Shown: piece after piece, positions 50,683-60,112 of the stretch
How the letters are laid out: each line of letters opens with the position of its first letter
How positions within the stretch are numbered: position 1 is the first letter of the stretch
NCBI GenBank assembly: GCA_900756155.1
Contig: CAAEJV010000004.1
Location: 1 to 64,000 of the forward strand
Length of the DNA stretch: 64,000 nucleotides
DNA from: Pasteurellaceae bacterium
Lineage (GTDB): Bacteria > Pseudomonadota > Gammaproteobacteria > Enterobacterales > Pasteurellaceae
Direction of reading: 5' to 3'
The notes under the pieces: model-generated
Told to the model about the DNA's origin: nothing
Seen by the model: the letters and a program-made list of their open reading frames with translations, nothing else
The model's database searches: none
Position numbers and translations under genes: made by a program

Positions 50683-52479
50683 ATGAAGAATATTCGCAAC
50701 TTTTCTATTATTGCCCATATTGACCATGGTAAATCGACCCTTTCTGACCGATTAATTCAGACCTGTGGAGGCCTTTCGGATCGTGAAATGGAAGCGCAAG
50801 TGTTGGACTCTATGGATCTTGAGCGTGAGCGCGGTATTACCATTAAAGCGCAGAGCGTAACCTTAAATTATCAAGCCAAAGACGGTGAAACATACCAATT
50901 AAACTTTATCGATACACCAGGACACGTGGACTTCTCTTATGAAGTATCACGTTCTCTTGCGGCTTGTGAAGGGGCATTGTTAGTTGTGGATGCAGGACAG
51001 GGCGTAGAAGCTCAAACCTTGGCAAACTGCTATACCGCCATTGAAATGGATTTAGAAGTCGTGCCTATTTTAAATAAAATCGACTTACCGGCAGCGGATC
51101 CTGAACGTGTTGCAGAAGAAATTGAAGACATCGTGGGTATTGATGCGATGGAAGCGGTACGTTGTTCGGCGAAAACCGGTGTGGGTATTGAAGATGTGTT
51201 AGAAGAAATTGTTGCGAAAATTCCCGCGCCAGAAGGTGATCCTGATGCACCGTTACAAGCCTTGATTATTGACTCTTGGTTCGATAACTATTTAGGCGTG
51301 GTGTCATTAGTTCGTATTAAGAATGGTGTGTTGCGTAAAGGCGATAAAATCAAAGTAATGTCCACAGGACAAGCTTACAACGTCGATCGTCTAGGGATTT
51401 TTACACCAAAACAAGTGGATACGACAGTATTAAATACCGGCGAAGTAGGTTGGGTTGTTTGTGCGATTAAAGATATTTTAGGGGCACCAGTAGGGGATAC
51501 CTTAACCCATCAACATAATCCAGCAAGCCATGTATTGCCAGGCTTTAAGAAAGTAAAACCGCAGGTTTATGCTGGTTTATTCCCAGTGAGCTCTGACGAT
51601 TATGAGGCTTTCCGTGATGCATTAGGTAAATTAAGCCTAAACGATGCATCGTTGTTCTATGAGCCAGAAAACTCAACGGCTTTAGGTTTTGGTTTCCGTT
51701 GTGGCTTCTTGGGGCTTTTACACATGGAGATCATTCAAGAGCGTTTAGAACGTGAATACGATCTTGATTTGATTACCACAGCACCAACTGTAATTTATGA
51801 AGTCGAAATGACCAATGGTGAAGTGGTTTATGTGGATAGTCCATCAAAACTGCCACCATTAAATAATATTGCGGAAATTCGTGAGCCAATTGCAGAGTGT
51901 AATATGCTTGTGCCACAAGAATTCTTAGGCAATGTCATCACCCTTTGTGTGGAAAAACGTGGTGTACAAACCAATATGGTGTATCACGGTAACCAAATTG
52001 CGTTAACTTATGAAATTCCAATGGGCGAAGTAGTATTAGATTTCTTCGACCGCTTGAAATCAACATCGCGTGGTTATGCGTCTTTGGATTATGGTTTCAA
52101 ACGTTTCCAAGCAGCAGACATGGTGCGCGTGGATATCATGATCAACGGTGATCGTGTTGATGCGTTAGCATTAATTGTTCATAAGGATAATGCCCCTTAT
52201 CGTGGTCGTGAATTAGTTGAAAAAATGCGTGAACTTATTCCACGTCAACAATTTGATATCGCGATCCAAGCCGCGATTGGCAACCACATTATTGCGCGTT
52301 CAACGGTAAAACAATTGCGTAAAAACGTATTAGCAAAATGTTATGGTGGTGATGTGAGCCGTAAGAAAAAACTCTTACAGAAACAGAAAGAAGGTAAAAA
52401 ACGAATGAAATCTTTAGGTAACGTGGAGGTACCGCAAGAAGCGTTTTTAGCGATCTTACATGTTGGTAAAGATAAATAG
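50683..52479 (+). CDS. lepA: Elongation factor 4
   Basis: Ribosome-bound GTPase affecting translocation and ribosome assembly. It has 598 residues from the ATG at 50683 (MKNIRNFSIIAHIDHGKST), the E. coli length; the upstream in-frame ATG adds nine poor residues. G1 HIDHGKST, G3 DTPGHVDF, G4 NKIDL and G5 CSAKTG are in order. The LepA-specific C-terminal domain ends GNVEVPQEAFLAILHVGKDK. It leads lepA-lepB-rnc-era. Confidence 0.98.
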   Translation: MKNIRNFSIIAHIDHGKSTLSDRLIQTCGGLSDREMEAQVLDSMDLERERGITIKAQSVTLNYQAKDGETYQLNFIDTPGHVDFSYEVSRSLAACEGALLVVDAGQGVEAQTLANCYTAIEMDLEVVPILNKIDLPAADPERVAEEIEDIVGIDAMEAVRCSAKTGVGIEDVLEEIVAKIPAPEGDPDAPLQALIIDSWFDNYLGVVSLVRIKNGVLRKGDKIKVMSTGQAYNVDRLGIFTPKQVDTTVLNTGEVGWVVCAIKDILGAPVGDTLTHQHNPASHVLPGFKKVKPQVYAGLFPVSSDDYEAFRDALGKLSLNDASLFYEPENSTALGFGFRCGFLGLLHMEIIQERLEREYDLDLITTAPTVIYEVEMTNGEVVYVDSPSKLPPLNNIAEIREPIAECNMLVPQEFLGNVITLCVEKRGVQTNMVYHGNQIALTYEIPMGEVVLDFFDRLKSTSRGYASLDYGFKRFQAADMVRVDIMINGDRVDALALIVHKDNAPYRGRELVEKMRELIPRQQFDIAIQAAIGNHIIARSTVKQLRKNVLAKCYGGDVSRKKKLLQKQKEGKKRMKSLGNVEVPQEAFLAILHVGKDK

Positions 52480-52491
52480 GAAAGTAGAGCA

Positions 52492-53541
52492 ATGTCGAAT
52501 GTATTTTTTATTCTGTTGTTAGCCGTAGGCTTTGCTGGTTGGAAAGCGTTAGATTATTTCCAACTGCCTAACACATTCAGTATTTTATTGCTGATTTTAA
52601 CCGCACTTTCCGGCATTTTATGGTGTTATCACCGCTTTGCCGTGATGCCGAGACGCCGTCGTCAAATCGCACGCGCAGAACAACGTTCAGGCAAAGTATT
52701 AACGGACGAAGAAAAAGCGAAAATTGAGCCAATTTCAGAAGGTTCAGAATTTATTTCTTCGCTTTTCCCTGTGTTATCCGTGGTATTTCTTATACGTTCA
52801 TTTATTTTTGAGCCATTTCAAATTCCATCAGGATCAATGGAAGCGACCTTGCGCGTAGGGGATTTCCTCGTTGTTAATAAATATACTTATGGTATTAAAG
52901 ACCCCATTTTCCAAAATACGATTATTGAAGGTAATAAACCAGAACGTGGTGATGTGATCGTGTTTAAAGCGCCGGAACAAGCGTTACTTCGTACAAGTTT
53001 AGGGGCAACGCGAGCCGCTTATGCGGAAAATCTTGCATTAACATCTAAAAACAATATGTCTGGTGTAGATTATATTAAACGTATTGTAGGGAAAGGCGGT
53101 GATCGCATTATCCTTGATGTTGAAAAAAGTGCTTTAACACTGGTTTATGGCAAAGATGGCAAACCTTGCGAAGTAGATTGCCAAACTAAAGCGTTTGAAT
53201 ATAAACAAGAACCAACAAATCCAGCATTCCCAACGCAAGTGGAATATTTAGAAATCGGTGACGTGACACACAGTATTTTAGTAGAGCCAATGCGCCGTTA
53301 TTCGGGGATTGAATTCTATCCACAAGAAGGCTTGCCTACTGCGGAATGGATTGTGCCTGAAGGACAATATTTTGTGATGGGGGATAACCGTGATCATAGT
53401 GATGACAGCCGTTTTTGGGGATTTGTACCAGAAAAAAATATCGTGGGTAAAGCCACTTATATTTGGATGAGTTTAGAAAAAGAACCAAATGAGTGGCCTA
53501 CAGGCTTCCGTTTAGACCGTTTCTTTACAAAAATTAATTAA
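52492..53541 (+). CDS. lepB: Signal peptidase I
   Basis: Inner-membrane serine protease that cuts signal peptides. The 349 residues have two N-terminal membrane segments (about 2-22 and 28-46, with the second ending at the FAVMPRRRR basic stretch). The catalytic Ser is in IPSGSMEATL and the Lys in DYIKRIVGKGGDR. GDNRDHSDDSRFWGFVP is the last family motif. lepA ends 12 bp before and rnc starts 1 bp after. Confidence 0.98.
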   Translation: MSNVFFILLLAVGFAGWKALDYFQLPNTFSILLLILTALSGILWCYHRFAVMPRRRRQIARAEQRSGKVLTDEEKAKIEPISEGSEFISSLFPVLSVVFLIRSFIFEPFQIPSGSMEATLRVGDFLVVNKYTYGIKDPIFQNTIIEGNKPERGDVIVFKAPEQALLRTSLGATRAAYAENLALTSKNNMSGVDYIKRIVGKGGDRIILDVEKSALTLVYGKDGKPCEVDCQTKAFEYKQEPTNPAFPTQVEYLEIGDVTHSILVEPMRRYSGIEFYPQEGLPTAEWIVPEGQYFVMGDNRDHSDDSRFWGFVPEKNIVGKATYIWMSLEKEPNEWPTGFRLDRFFTKIN

Positions 53542-53542
53542 T

Positions 53543-54226
53543 ATGAATCATTTAGATCGACTAGAACGAAAAATTGGTTATCAATTTTCCGATCTAAAAA
53601 ACTTAAAATTGGCACTGACACACCGCAGTGCCTCCACTCAACATAATGAACGCCTAGAATTTCTAGGTGATTCGATTCTCAATTATGTCATTGCTGATGC
53701 GCTTTATCATCAATTCCCTCGTTGTAATGAAGGTGAACTTAGCAGAATGCGTGCCACATTAGTTCGTGAGCCAACCCTGGCGATGATTGCCCGCAATTTT
53801 GAGCTTGGGGATTATATGTCCTTAGGTTCTGGTGAATTGAAAAGTGGTGGCTTTCGTCGTGAATCTATTTTGGCGGATTGTGTTGAAGCGGTAATTGGCG
53901 CAATGGCATTAGATTCAAGCTTTGATAAAGCAGCAGATATTGTGCGTAGTTGGTATAAAACTTTACTCGCCGAAATTAAACCGGGTGATAACCAAAAAGA
54001 TGCCAAAACGCGCTTGCAAGAGTATTTACAAGGTAAGCATTTTGCCTTACCAACCTATGAAGTAATTAAAATTGAAGGCGAAGCCCATTGCCAAACCTTC
54101 ACCGTAGAATGTACAGTAAAAAATGTACCCAATATTGATCGCACTTTTATTGCGAAAGGTTCTAGCCGCCGTAAAGCAGAACAAGCGGCCGCAGAACAAA
54201 TCTTAAAAACATTGGAAATTAAATGA
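53543..54226 (+). CDS. rnc: Ribonuclease III
   Basis: Double-strand-specific RNase for rRNA and mRNA processing. The 227 residues show HNERLEFLGDSILN with the metal-binding Glu and Asp, a second acidic site in ADCVEAVIGA, and a C-terminal dsRNA-binding domain (DAKTRLQEYLQGKH and GSSRRKAEQAAAEQIL). It overlaps era by 4 bp. Confidence 0.98.
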   Translation: MNHLDRLERKIGYQFSDLKNLKLALTHRSASTQHNERLEFLGDSILNYVIADALYHQFPRCNEGELSRMRATLVREPTLAMIARNFELGDYMSLGSGELKSGGFRRESILADCVEAVIGAMALDSSFDKAADIVRSWYKTLLAEIKPGDNQKDAKTRLQEYLQGKHFALPTYEVIKIEGEAHCQTFTVECTVKNVPNIDRTFIAKGSSRRKAEQAAAEQILKTLEIK

Positions 54227-55137
54227 CCGAATTAAATCAAGAACAAGAGACCTATTGTGGCTTTATCGCTATAGTAGGTCGCCCAAATGTAGGGAAATCC
54301 ACCCTGTTAAATAAAATTTTAGGACAAAAAATTTCGATTACATCTCGCAAGGCGCAAACTACACGTCATCGTATTGTGGGAATTAAAACGGAAGGTATCT
54401 ACCAAGAAATTTACGTCGATACACCGGGGCTTCATATTGAAGAAAAACGAGCGATTAACCGTTTAATGAACCGTGCAGCAAGCTCGGCAATCGGGGATGT
54501 GGATCTCATTATTTTCGTCGTGGATGGTACACATTGGAATGCCGATGATGAAATGGTGTTAAACAAATTACGTAATGCGAAAGCGCCTGTCGTACTCGCC
54601 ATTAACAAAGTTGATAATATTAAGAATAAAGATGATTTATTGCCATTTATTACAGATTTAGGCAGCAAGTTTAACTTTGCTCACATTGTGCCGATTTCTG
54701 CACAACGTGGTAATAATGTCCATCAATTAGAGAAAATTGTTCGTCAATCATTACGTAAAGGCGTTCATCACTTCCCTGAAGATTATGTAACGGATCGTTC
54801 ACAGCGTTTTATGGCGTCCGAAATTATCCGTGAAAAGTTAATGCGTTTCACTGGGGAAGAACTACCTTATTCGGTAACGGTTGAAATTGAACAATTTAAA
54901 GTAAATGAGCGTGGTACTTATGAAATCAATGGCTTGATTTTAGTTGAACGCGAAGGCCAAAAGAAAATGGTGATCGGTGCTCAAGGGCAAAAAATTAAAA
55001 CCATTGGTATGGAAGCGCGCGCTGACATGGAACGCTTATTTGATAATAAAGTACACCTTGAACTTTGGGTAAAAGTGAAGTCCGGTTGGGCGGATGATGA
55101 ACGTGCCTTAAGAAGTCTAGGTTATATGGATGAATAA
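54223..55137 (+). CDS. era: GTPase Era
   Basis: Ribosome-assembly GTPase binding the 3' end of 16S rRNA. The 304 residues have G1 GRPNVGKSTL, G3 DTPGLH, G4 NKVDNIK and G5 SAQRG, and a C-terminal KH domain (VIGAQGQKIKTIGMEARADME). The start overlaps rnc as ATGA. Confidence 0.98.
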   Translation: MTELNQEQETYCGFIAIVGRPNVGKSTLLNKILGQKISITSRKAQTTRHRIVGIKTEGIYQEIYVDTPGLHIEEKRAINRLMNRAASSAIGDVDLIIFVVDGTHWNADDEMVLNKLRNAKAPVVLAINKVDNIKNKDDLLPFITDLGSKFNFAHIVPISAQRGNNVHQLEKIVRQSLRKGVHHFPEDYVTDRSQRFMASEIIREKLMRFTGEELPYSVTVEIEQFKVNERGTYEINGLILVEREGQKKMVIGAQGQKIKTIGMEARADMERLFDNKVHLELWVKVKSGWADDERALRSLGYMDE

Positions 55138-55215
55138 AAAACTTGAGTAATACTCTATACCGTCCTATTATTGGAAACATATTTATGTTTTTTAATAAAA
55201 ACAAGGAGATGGTAG

Positions 55216-55821
55216 ATGAGTATCTATGCCTTAAAACCCAAATTTCAGAATTTACTTCGGCCTTTAGTTAGGCAATTAGCGGCAAAAGGCGTAACGGCAA
55301 ATCAAGTTACGCTAATTGCCTGCTTACTTTCTATTTTACTCGGTGTGGTTCTTGCACTATTTCCGACATTTTCTTCTCTTTTCTTCCTTATCCCTATTTG
55401 GTTGTTTTTGCGTATGGCGTTGAATGCCATTGATGGCATGCTCGCACGTGAATTTAATCAAAAAAGTCGATTAGGGGGCTATCTTAATGAGATTACTGAT
55501 GTCGTTTCAGATGCGGCTCTTTATCTTCCTTTTGCTTTTGTCGCGCCTTTTGATGGTATTCAAATCTCAAGTATTATTTGGCTTGCCGCATTGAGTGAGT
55601 TATGTGGCATTTTAGGGCAAGTTCAAGGCAAAACTCGTCGTTATGATGGCCCAATGGGTAAAAGTGATCGTGCGTTTGTGTTTGGTGTGCTTGGTTTACT
55701 CTATGCGGTGAATGGTAGTTTGCATTCACTTTTCTGGTGGGTAACCAATATCGTCATTATCTTGCTCATTGTGACTTGTATTAAGCGAGTAAAAAATGGT
55801 TTAGCCGAAGTGACGGAGTAA
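55216..55821 (+). CDS. CDP-alcohol phosphatidyltransferase-like protein (YnbA-like)
   Basis: An integral membrane enzyme of the family that makes phospholipids from CDP-diacylglycerol and an alcohol. The 201 residues equal E. coli YnbA in size. The family signature is D-x2-DG-x2-AR-x8-G-x3-D-x3-D; here NAIDGMLAREFNQKSRLGG and NEITD follow it but put Asn at the first and third Asp positions, so two of the four metal Asp are changed. AAGGAG precedes the ATG. It heads a three-gene set with an acyltransferase and a CdsA-like gene, spaced 11 and 6 bp. The product made is unknown. Confidence 0.82.
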   Translation: MSIYALKPKFQNLLRPLVRQLAAKGVTANQVTLIACLLSILLGVVLALFPTFSSLFFLIPIWLFLRMALNAIDGMLAREFNQKSRLGGYLNEITDVVSDAALYLPFAFVAPFDGIQISSIIWLAALSELCGILGQVQGKTRRYDGPMGKSDRAFVFGVLGLLYAVNGSLHSLFWWVTNIVIILLIVTCIKRVKNGLAEVTE

Positions 55822-55832
55822 TAGGAGTAAAT

Positions 55833-56465
55833 ATGATCGCGAGATTAATCGATTTTTTATTGTGTCGTTTTGCTTCTTTTATTACAGGCGTTCGACCACA
55901 ACCCGCAATTGCGGAACAATCTTCAGAAGGGCATCGAGTCTATTTTGCCAATCATAATAGCCATGGGGATTTTATCTTACTTTGGATTTCATTACCTTAT
56001 GAAGTAAGAAAACAAACTCGCCCTGTTGCAGGCAAAGATTATTGGACGAAAGGCGCAATTCGTCGCTTTTTAGCCTATAAAGTGTTCAATATGTTACTGA
56101 TTGAACGTAATAGCCAAGATCCAAAAGAGGCCATACGACAAATGAGTGAAGCATTAGTCAATGACTCCCTGATTATTTTCCCTGAAGGAACTCGTAAGAT
56201 GGATGATGATTTACCACTTCAGCCGTTTAAAAGTGGATTGTTTTATTTAGCAAAAGAAAATCCTGATTGTGAATTTGTGCCCGTTTGGATTAGCAATATG
56301 AATAATGTTTTACCAAAAGGCTTTATTTTACCGATACCATTGTTATGTGATCTTTATGTGGGCGAGCCATTAAAGATTGGGACTGATGAAACTAAAGAGG
56401 TGTTTCTGACACGTGCTCAATCGGCATTATTAAGTTTAAACGTCAGTGAAAAAGGCAAATCTTAG
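55833..56465 (+). CDS. PlsC-like acyltransferase
   Basis: 1-acyl-sn-glycerol-3-phosphate acyltransferase family, 210 residues. The catalytic H-x4-D motif is in NHNSHGDFILLW and the glycerol-phosphate motif in FPEGTRKMDDD. A hydrophobic N-terminal part gives membrane attachment. It is the middle gene of the lipid cassette. Confidence 0.87.
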   Translation: MIARLIDFLLCRFASFITGVRPQPAIAEQSSEGHRVYFANHNSHGDFILLWISLPYEVRKQTRPVAGKDYWTKGAIRRFLAYKVFNMLLIERNSQDPKEAIRQMSEALVNDSLIIFPEGTRKMDDDLPLQPFKSGLFYLAKENPDCEFVPVWISNMNNVLPKGFILPIPLLCDLYVGEPLKIGTDETKEVFLTRAQSALLSLNVSEKGKS

Positions 56466-56471
56466 GAGCAA

Positions 56472-57407
56472 ATGATGACAGAAATATGGCAACTCTTCGG
56501 TGGTTTATTTATCGCCTTAATTTTTGCTTCCTCAGTGGGATATATTTTAAAACGCAGATCGGGTGTGGATACACCGAATAGCGTTATTGATAACCTGAAT
56601 GCACGCATCAATGCTTGGTGGGTGATGATTGGGATTATCTTTATTGCGAGTTTATTGGGCTTTTATGGCGTAATTGGGCTCTTTTTGATTATTTCATTTA
56701 TGGGATTGCGTGAGTTTCTTTCTCTATTGAATATTCGTCGAGGCGATCATCTTGCGCTAGCCGCTTGTTTTTATGTGATCTTGCCATTGCAATATTTTTT
56801 AGTAGCCATTGATTGGTTTAGCATGTTCACAATTTTCATTCCCGTATATGGCTTCTTATTTTTACCGATTCTTTCGGCATTACTCGGTGATCCGGCGCAT
56901 TTCTTAGATCGTTCAACAAAAATTCAGTGGGCGTTAATGATTAGTGTATTCTGTATTTCACATATCCCCGCTTTATTGACACTTGATATTTCAGGTTATG
57001 AAGGGAAAAATCTTTTATTAATGATTTTCTTAATCTTGGTGGTGCAGTCCAGCGATGTGTTGCAATACGTTTGGGGTAAACTTTTTGGTAAGCATAAAAT
57101 TGCACCAACCTTATCGCCATCTAAAACGGTAGAAGGGTTTGTTGGTGGAGTATTAAGCGCAAGTTTATTAGGGATGTTGCTTCATTGGCTGACACCATTT
57201 AATGCATGGCAAGCCTTTTTAATGAGTCTGTTAATTTGCCTAATGGGATTCTTAGGAGGGCTCGTGATGTCAGCAATGAAACGCAGTATGGGGGTGAAAG
57301 ACTGGGGGAATATGATCAGTGGCCATGGTGGTATTTTAGACCGTATGGATTCACTGTGTTTCTCCGCACCAATTTTCTTCCATGTGGTGCGCTATTTCTG
57401 GGCATAG
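56472..57407 (+). CDS. CdsA-like phosphatidate cytidylyltransferase (YnbB-like)
   Basis: Makes CDP-diacylglycerol from phosphatidate and CTP, the substrate for the neighbouring transferase. The 311 residues form about eight helices. The signature SDVLQYVWGKLFGKHKIAPTLSPSKTVEG, then MKRSMGVKDWGNMISGHGGILDRMDS, is complete. A second, housekeeping cdsA is expected elsewhere in the genome. The start could also be the second Met. Confidence 0.88.
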   Translation: MMTEIWQLFGGLFIALIFASSVGYILKRRSGVDTPNSVIDNLNARINAWWVMIGIIFIASLLGFYGVIGLFLIISFMGLREFLSLLNIRRGDHLALAACFYVILPLQYFLVAIDWFSMFTIFIPVYGFLFLPILSALLGDPAHFLDRSTKIQWALMISVFCISHIPALLTLDISGYEGKNLLLMIFLILVVQSSDVLQYVWGKLFGKHKIAPTLSPSKTVEGFVGGVLSASLLGMLLHWLTPFNAWQAFLMSLLICLMGFLGGLVMSAMKRSMGVKDWGNMISGHGGILDRMDSLCFSAPIFFHVVRYFWA

Positions 57408-57421
57408 TTATAAATCATGAA

Positions 57422-57459
57422 ATAAAAAAAGAGCGGTTAATTAACCGCTCTTTTTTATT
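57422..57459. terminator. Two-way terminator
   Basis: AAAAAAGAGCGGTTAA and TTAACCGCTCTTTTTT form a perfect palindrome between the CdsA-like gene and alaA. Its core GCGGT resembles a truncated uptake signal. Confidence 0.9.
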
Positions 57460-58672
57460 ATTGACGATAAGTCTCTAAGAATCGTGCCAATTTGCCAATG
57501 GCTTCTTCTAATTGACCGGTATAAGGAAGTGTTACCACACGGAAGTGATCCGGTGAATGCCAGTTAAAGCCTTTACCATGAACAAGAAGCACTTTCTCTT
57601 TACGTAATAAATCGAGCACAAATTTTTCATCACTATGAATGTTGAATTTTTGGATGTCGAGTTTCGGGAACATATACATCGCCCCCATTGGTTTTACGCA
57701 ACTAATGCCCGGGATTTGAGTAATTAAATCATAGGCTTTATTGCGTTGTTCCAGTAAACGACCACCCGGTTGAACAAATTCATTAATACTTTGATAGCCA
57801 CCTAATGCCGTTTGAATCGCGTGTTGCATTGGTACGTTTGCACATAAACGCATAGACGCCAGCATATCCAAGCCTTCAATATAGCCTTTAGCATGTTGTT
57901 TTGGCCCATTTAAAATCATCCAACCTTGACGGAAGCCCGCAACACGATACGCTTTTGATAAACCATTGAATGTAATGGTTAATACATCTGGTGCAAGAGC
58001 AGCAATATGATGGTGGACAGCACCATCGTAGAGAATTTTGTCATAAATCTCGTCTGCAAAAATAATCAGATTATTTTCACGTGCAACTTGGATAATTTCT
58101 TCGAGTAACGCTTTGCTATAAACCGCACCTGTTGGGTTGTTCGGGTTGATCACGACGATAGCTTTGGTTTTGGCATTGACTTTTGCGCGAATATCATCAA
58201 TAGCAGGGAACCAACCCGCTTCTTCATCACATAAATAATGTACTGCATTTCCGCCCGCTAACGTCACCGCCGCTGTCCATAATGGATAGTCTGGCATTGG
58301 AACTAAGACTTCATCACCATCATTGAGAAGAGCTTGCATGGACATGGTAATCAATTCAGATACACCATTCCCGATGTACACATCGTTTACTGTCGCATCA
58401 TGAATACCTTTAGATTGATAGTATTGCACGATAGCCTTACGTGCTGAATATAACCCTTTGGAATCGCAATAACCTTGTGCAGAGGGTAGGTTGCGGATAA
58501 CATCAACTAAAATTTCATCAGGCGCTTCAAAACCAAATGGGGCAGGGTTGCCGATATTAAGTTTTAAGATTTTGTTGCCTTCTTCTTCTAGGCGCAAAGC
58601 TTCTTTGTGAACCGGTCCACGAATATCGTAGCAAACGTGTTCTAATTTGTCTGATTTCGGAAAAGATCTCAT
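57458..58672 (-). CDS. alaA: Glutamate-pyruvate aminotransferase AlaA
   Basis: PLP enzyme of fold type I making alanine from pyruvate and glutamate. It has 404 residues from the ATG at 58672 (MRSFPKSDKLEHVCYDIRGPVH); three extra upstream codons are possible. Motifs: GNPAPFGFEAPDE, NPNNPTGAVYSK, FADEIYDKILYDG (PLP Asp), and NGLSKAYRVAGFR with the PLP Lys. It is a single gene. Confidence 0.95.
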   Translation of the reverse strand: MRSFPKSDKLEHVCYDIRGPVHKEALRLEEEGNKILKLNIGNPAPFGFEAPDEILVDVIRNLPSAQGYCDSKGLYSARKAIVQYYQSKGIHDATVNDVYIGNGVSELITMSMQALLNDGDEVLVPMPDYPLWTAAVTLAGGNAVHYLCDEEAGWFPAIDDIRAKVNAKTKAIVVINPNNPTGAVYSKALLEEIIQVARENNLIIFADEIYDKILYDGAVHHHIAALAPDVLTITFNGLSKAYRVAGFRQGWMILNGPKQHAKGYIEGLDMLASMRLCANVPMQHAIQTALGGYQSINEFVQPGGRLLEQRNKAYDLITQIPGISCVKPMGAMYMFPKLDIQKFNIHSDEKFVLDLLRKEKVLLVHGKGFNWHSPDHFRVVTLPYTGQLEEAIGKLARFLETYRQ

Positions 58673-58826
58673 TAGTAACATCCTATGATAATTAGATTTT
58701 CATTCAAAAATTACGTCTAATTTACGCTTAAATTCTTATCTTGAAAAGATTTAATAAAAAAATTTTTTGAATGTATTAAAGTGCGGTAGAATATGGGCTA
58801 ATTTTTTGTGTGTTTTATTATTTTTC

Positions 58827-60107
58827 ATGGGCCCTTTAGAACAAGCTAAATCTGAGCTAATTCGCCAGTTTGAAACCTTGGCGACAACTGATCAGCAACC
58901 TGCTATTGCACGTCTTCAGACGAAGATGAAATTGGGTGTTGATCTTTTGGTATGGATGAAGGGGCAACTTGTTTATCCACAATTTTATTTACGTTTTCGT
59001 GATGAAGCTAAAACCGTCGCAGCGGTGGGGAAAGTGCGGTCATTTTCAGATGTGAATTTGGCACAGCAATTTATCCAAGAGCACAATTTCCCTTTAGTCG
59101 GTGGTTTACAGTTTCAAGGTGAAAGCCAGTTTATTTTGCCTCAAGTTTTAATTGAACAACAACATGGCGAGACTGAGATTTCAGTTTTTGTTGAAGCAAA
59201 TGAGCTTGATCTAGCAAAAGCGGTATTGAATTCATTTGAAAAAACGACCGCACTTTTACCACTTAATCAATTAACCATCGAAAGCATGATGCCAAAAGCC
59301 AACCAAGAAGCTTGGTGTGACTGGGTCAATCAAGCACTCGCTCGCATTCGACAAGGTGAATTAACCAAGCTTGTGTTAGCAAATGAAACAGTGTTTGGTC
59401 TTCAGAGTAAGTTAAACGGAAAAGATTTTCTTGCAGCAAGCCAAGCAAAAAATATCGGTTGTTACCATTTTTTATGGGCAGATAATGCTGAACACTGTTT
59501 TGTAGGTTCGACGCCTGAACGCTTATTCGCACGAGATGATCGTCAGTTATTTACGGAGGCGCTTGCGGGCACAGCACCTGTTAGTGATAATCCAAGTGAA
59601 AATGATGAACGTGCGAATTGGCTGTTAAATGATGAAAAAAACCTCAATGAAAATTGGTTAGTAGTTAAAGATATTTCACAAAATATCAGTCACTTAGTGG
59701 AACAAATTACCGTTGATGATGTTGCATTAAAGTCATTACGCAAAGTGCAGCATTTGATTCGAAAAATGCAAGCAAAATTGACCGCACTTTGTACGGATGC
59801 CGATTTACTGAAGGCGATTCATCCAACGGCAGCGGTATCAGGTTTACCACAGCAACAAGCAAAGAAAGCTTTGGCTGAAATAGAAACCTTTGATCGTCGT
59901 TGGTATGCTGGAACATTAGGTATGATGAGTCAGCATCTCTCAGAATTTTGTGTCACCATTCGTTCGGCTTTTATTGAAGAAAACCAAGTACGTGTATTTG
60001 CTGGCGCGGGGATTGTGGAAGGCTCACAACCCGTAGAAGAGTGGTTAGAAATTGAACGTAAAGCGGCAGGGCTGATTTCCCTGTTTGCAGAGAATAACGG
60101 AGAATAA
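58827..60107 (+). CDS. menF: Isochorismate synthase MenF
   Basis: Turns chorismate into isochorismate, the first menaquinone step. It is 426 residues from ATG 58827 (MGPLEQAKSELIRQ); the frame stays open to a TTG at 58767 but that adds an odd hydrophobic stretch and has no ribosome site. The chorismate-binding C-terminal half includes KLVLANET, YHFLWADNAEHCFVGSTPERLF, EALAGTAP, HPTAAVSGLP and AGAGIVEGSQP. menD follows 5 bp later. Confidence 0.94.
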   Translation: MGPLEQAKSELIRQFETLATTDQQPAIARLQTKMKLGVDLLVWMKGQLVYPQFYLRFRDEAKTVAAVGKVRSFSDVNLAQQFIQEHNFPLVGGLQFQGESQFILPQVLIEQQHGETEISVFVEANELDLAKAVLNSFEKTTALLPLNQLTIESMMPKANQEAWCDWVNQALARIRQGELTKLVLANETVFGLQSKLNGKDFLAASQAKNIGCYHFLWADNAEHCFVGSTPERLFARDDRQLFTEALAGTAPVSDNPSENDERANWLLNDEKNLNENWLVVKDISQNISHLVEQITVDDVALKSLRKVQHLIRKMQAKLTALCTDADLLKAIHPTAAVSGLPQQQAKKALAEIETFDRRWYAGTLGMMSQHLSEFCVTIRSAFIEENQVRVFAGAGIVEGSQPVEEWLEIERKAAGLISLFAENNGE

Positions 60108-60112
60108 GAAGA

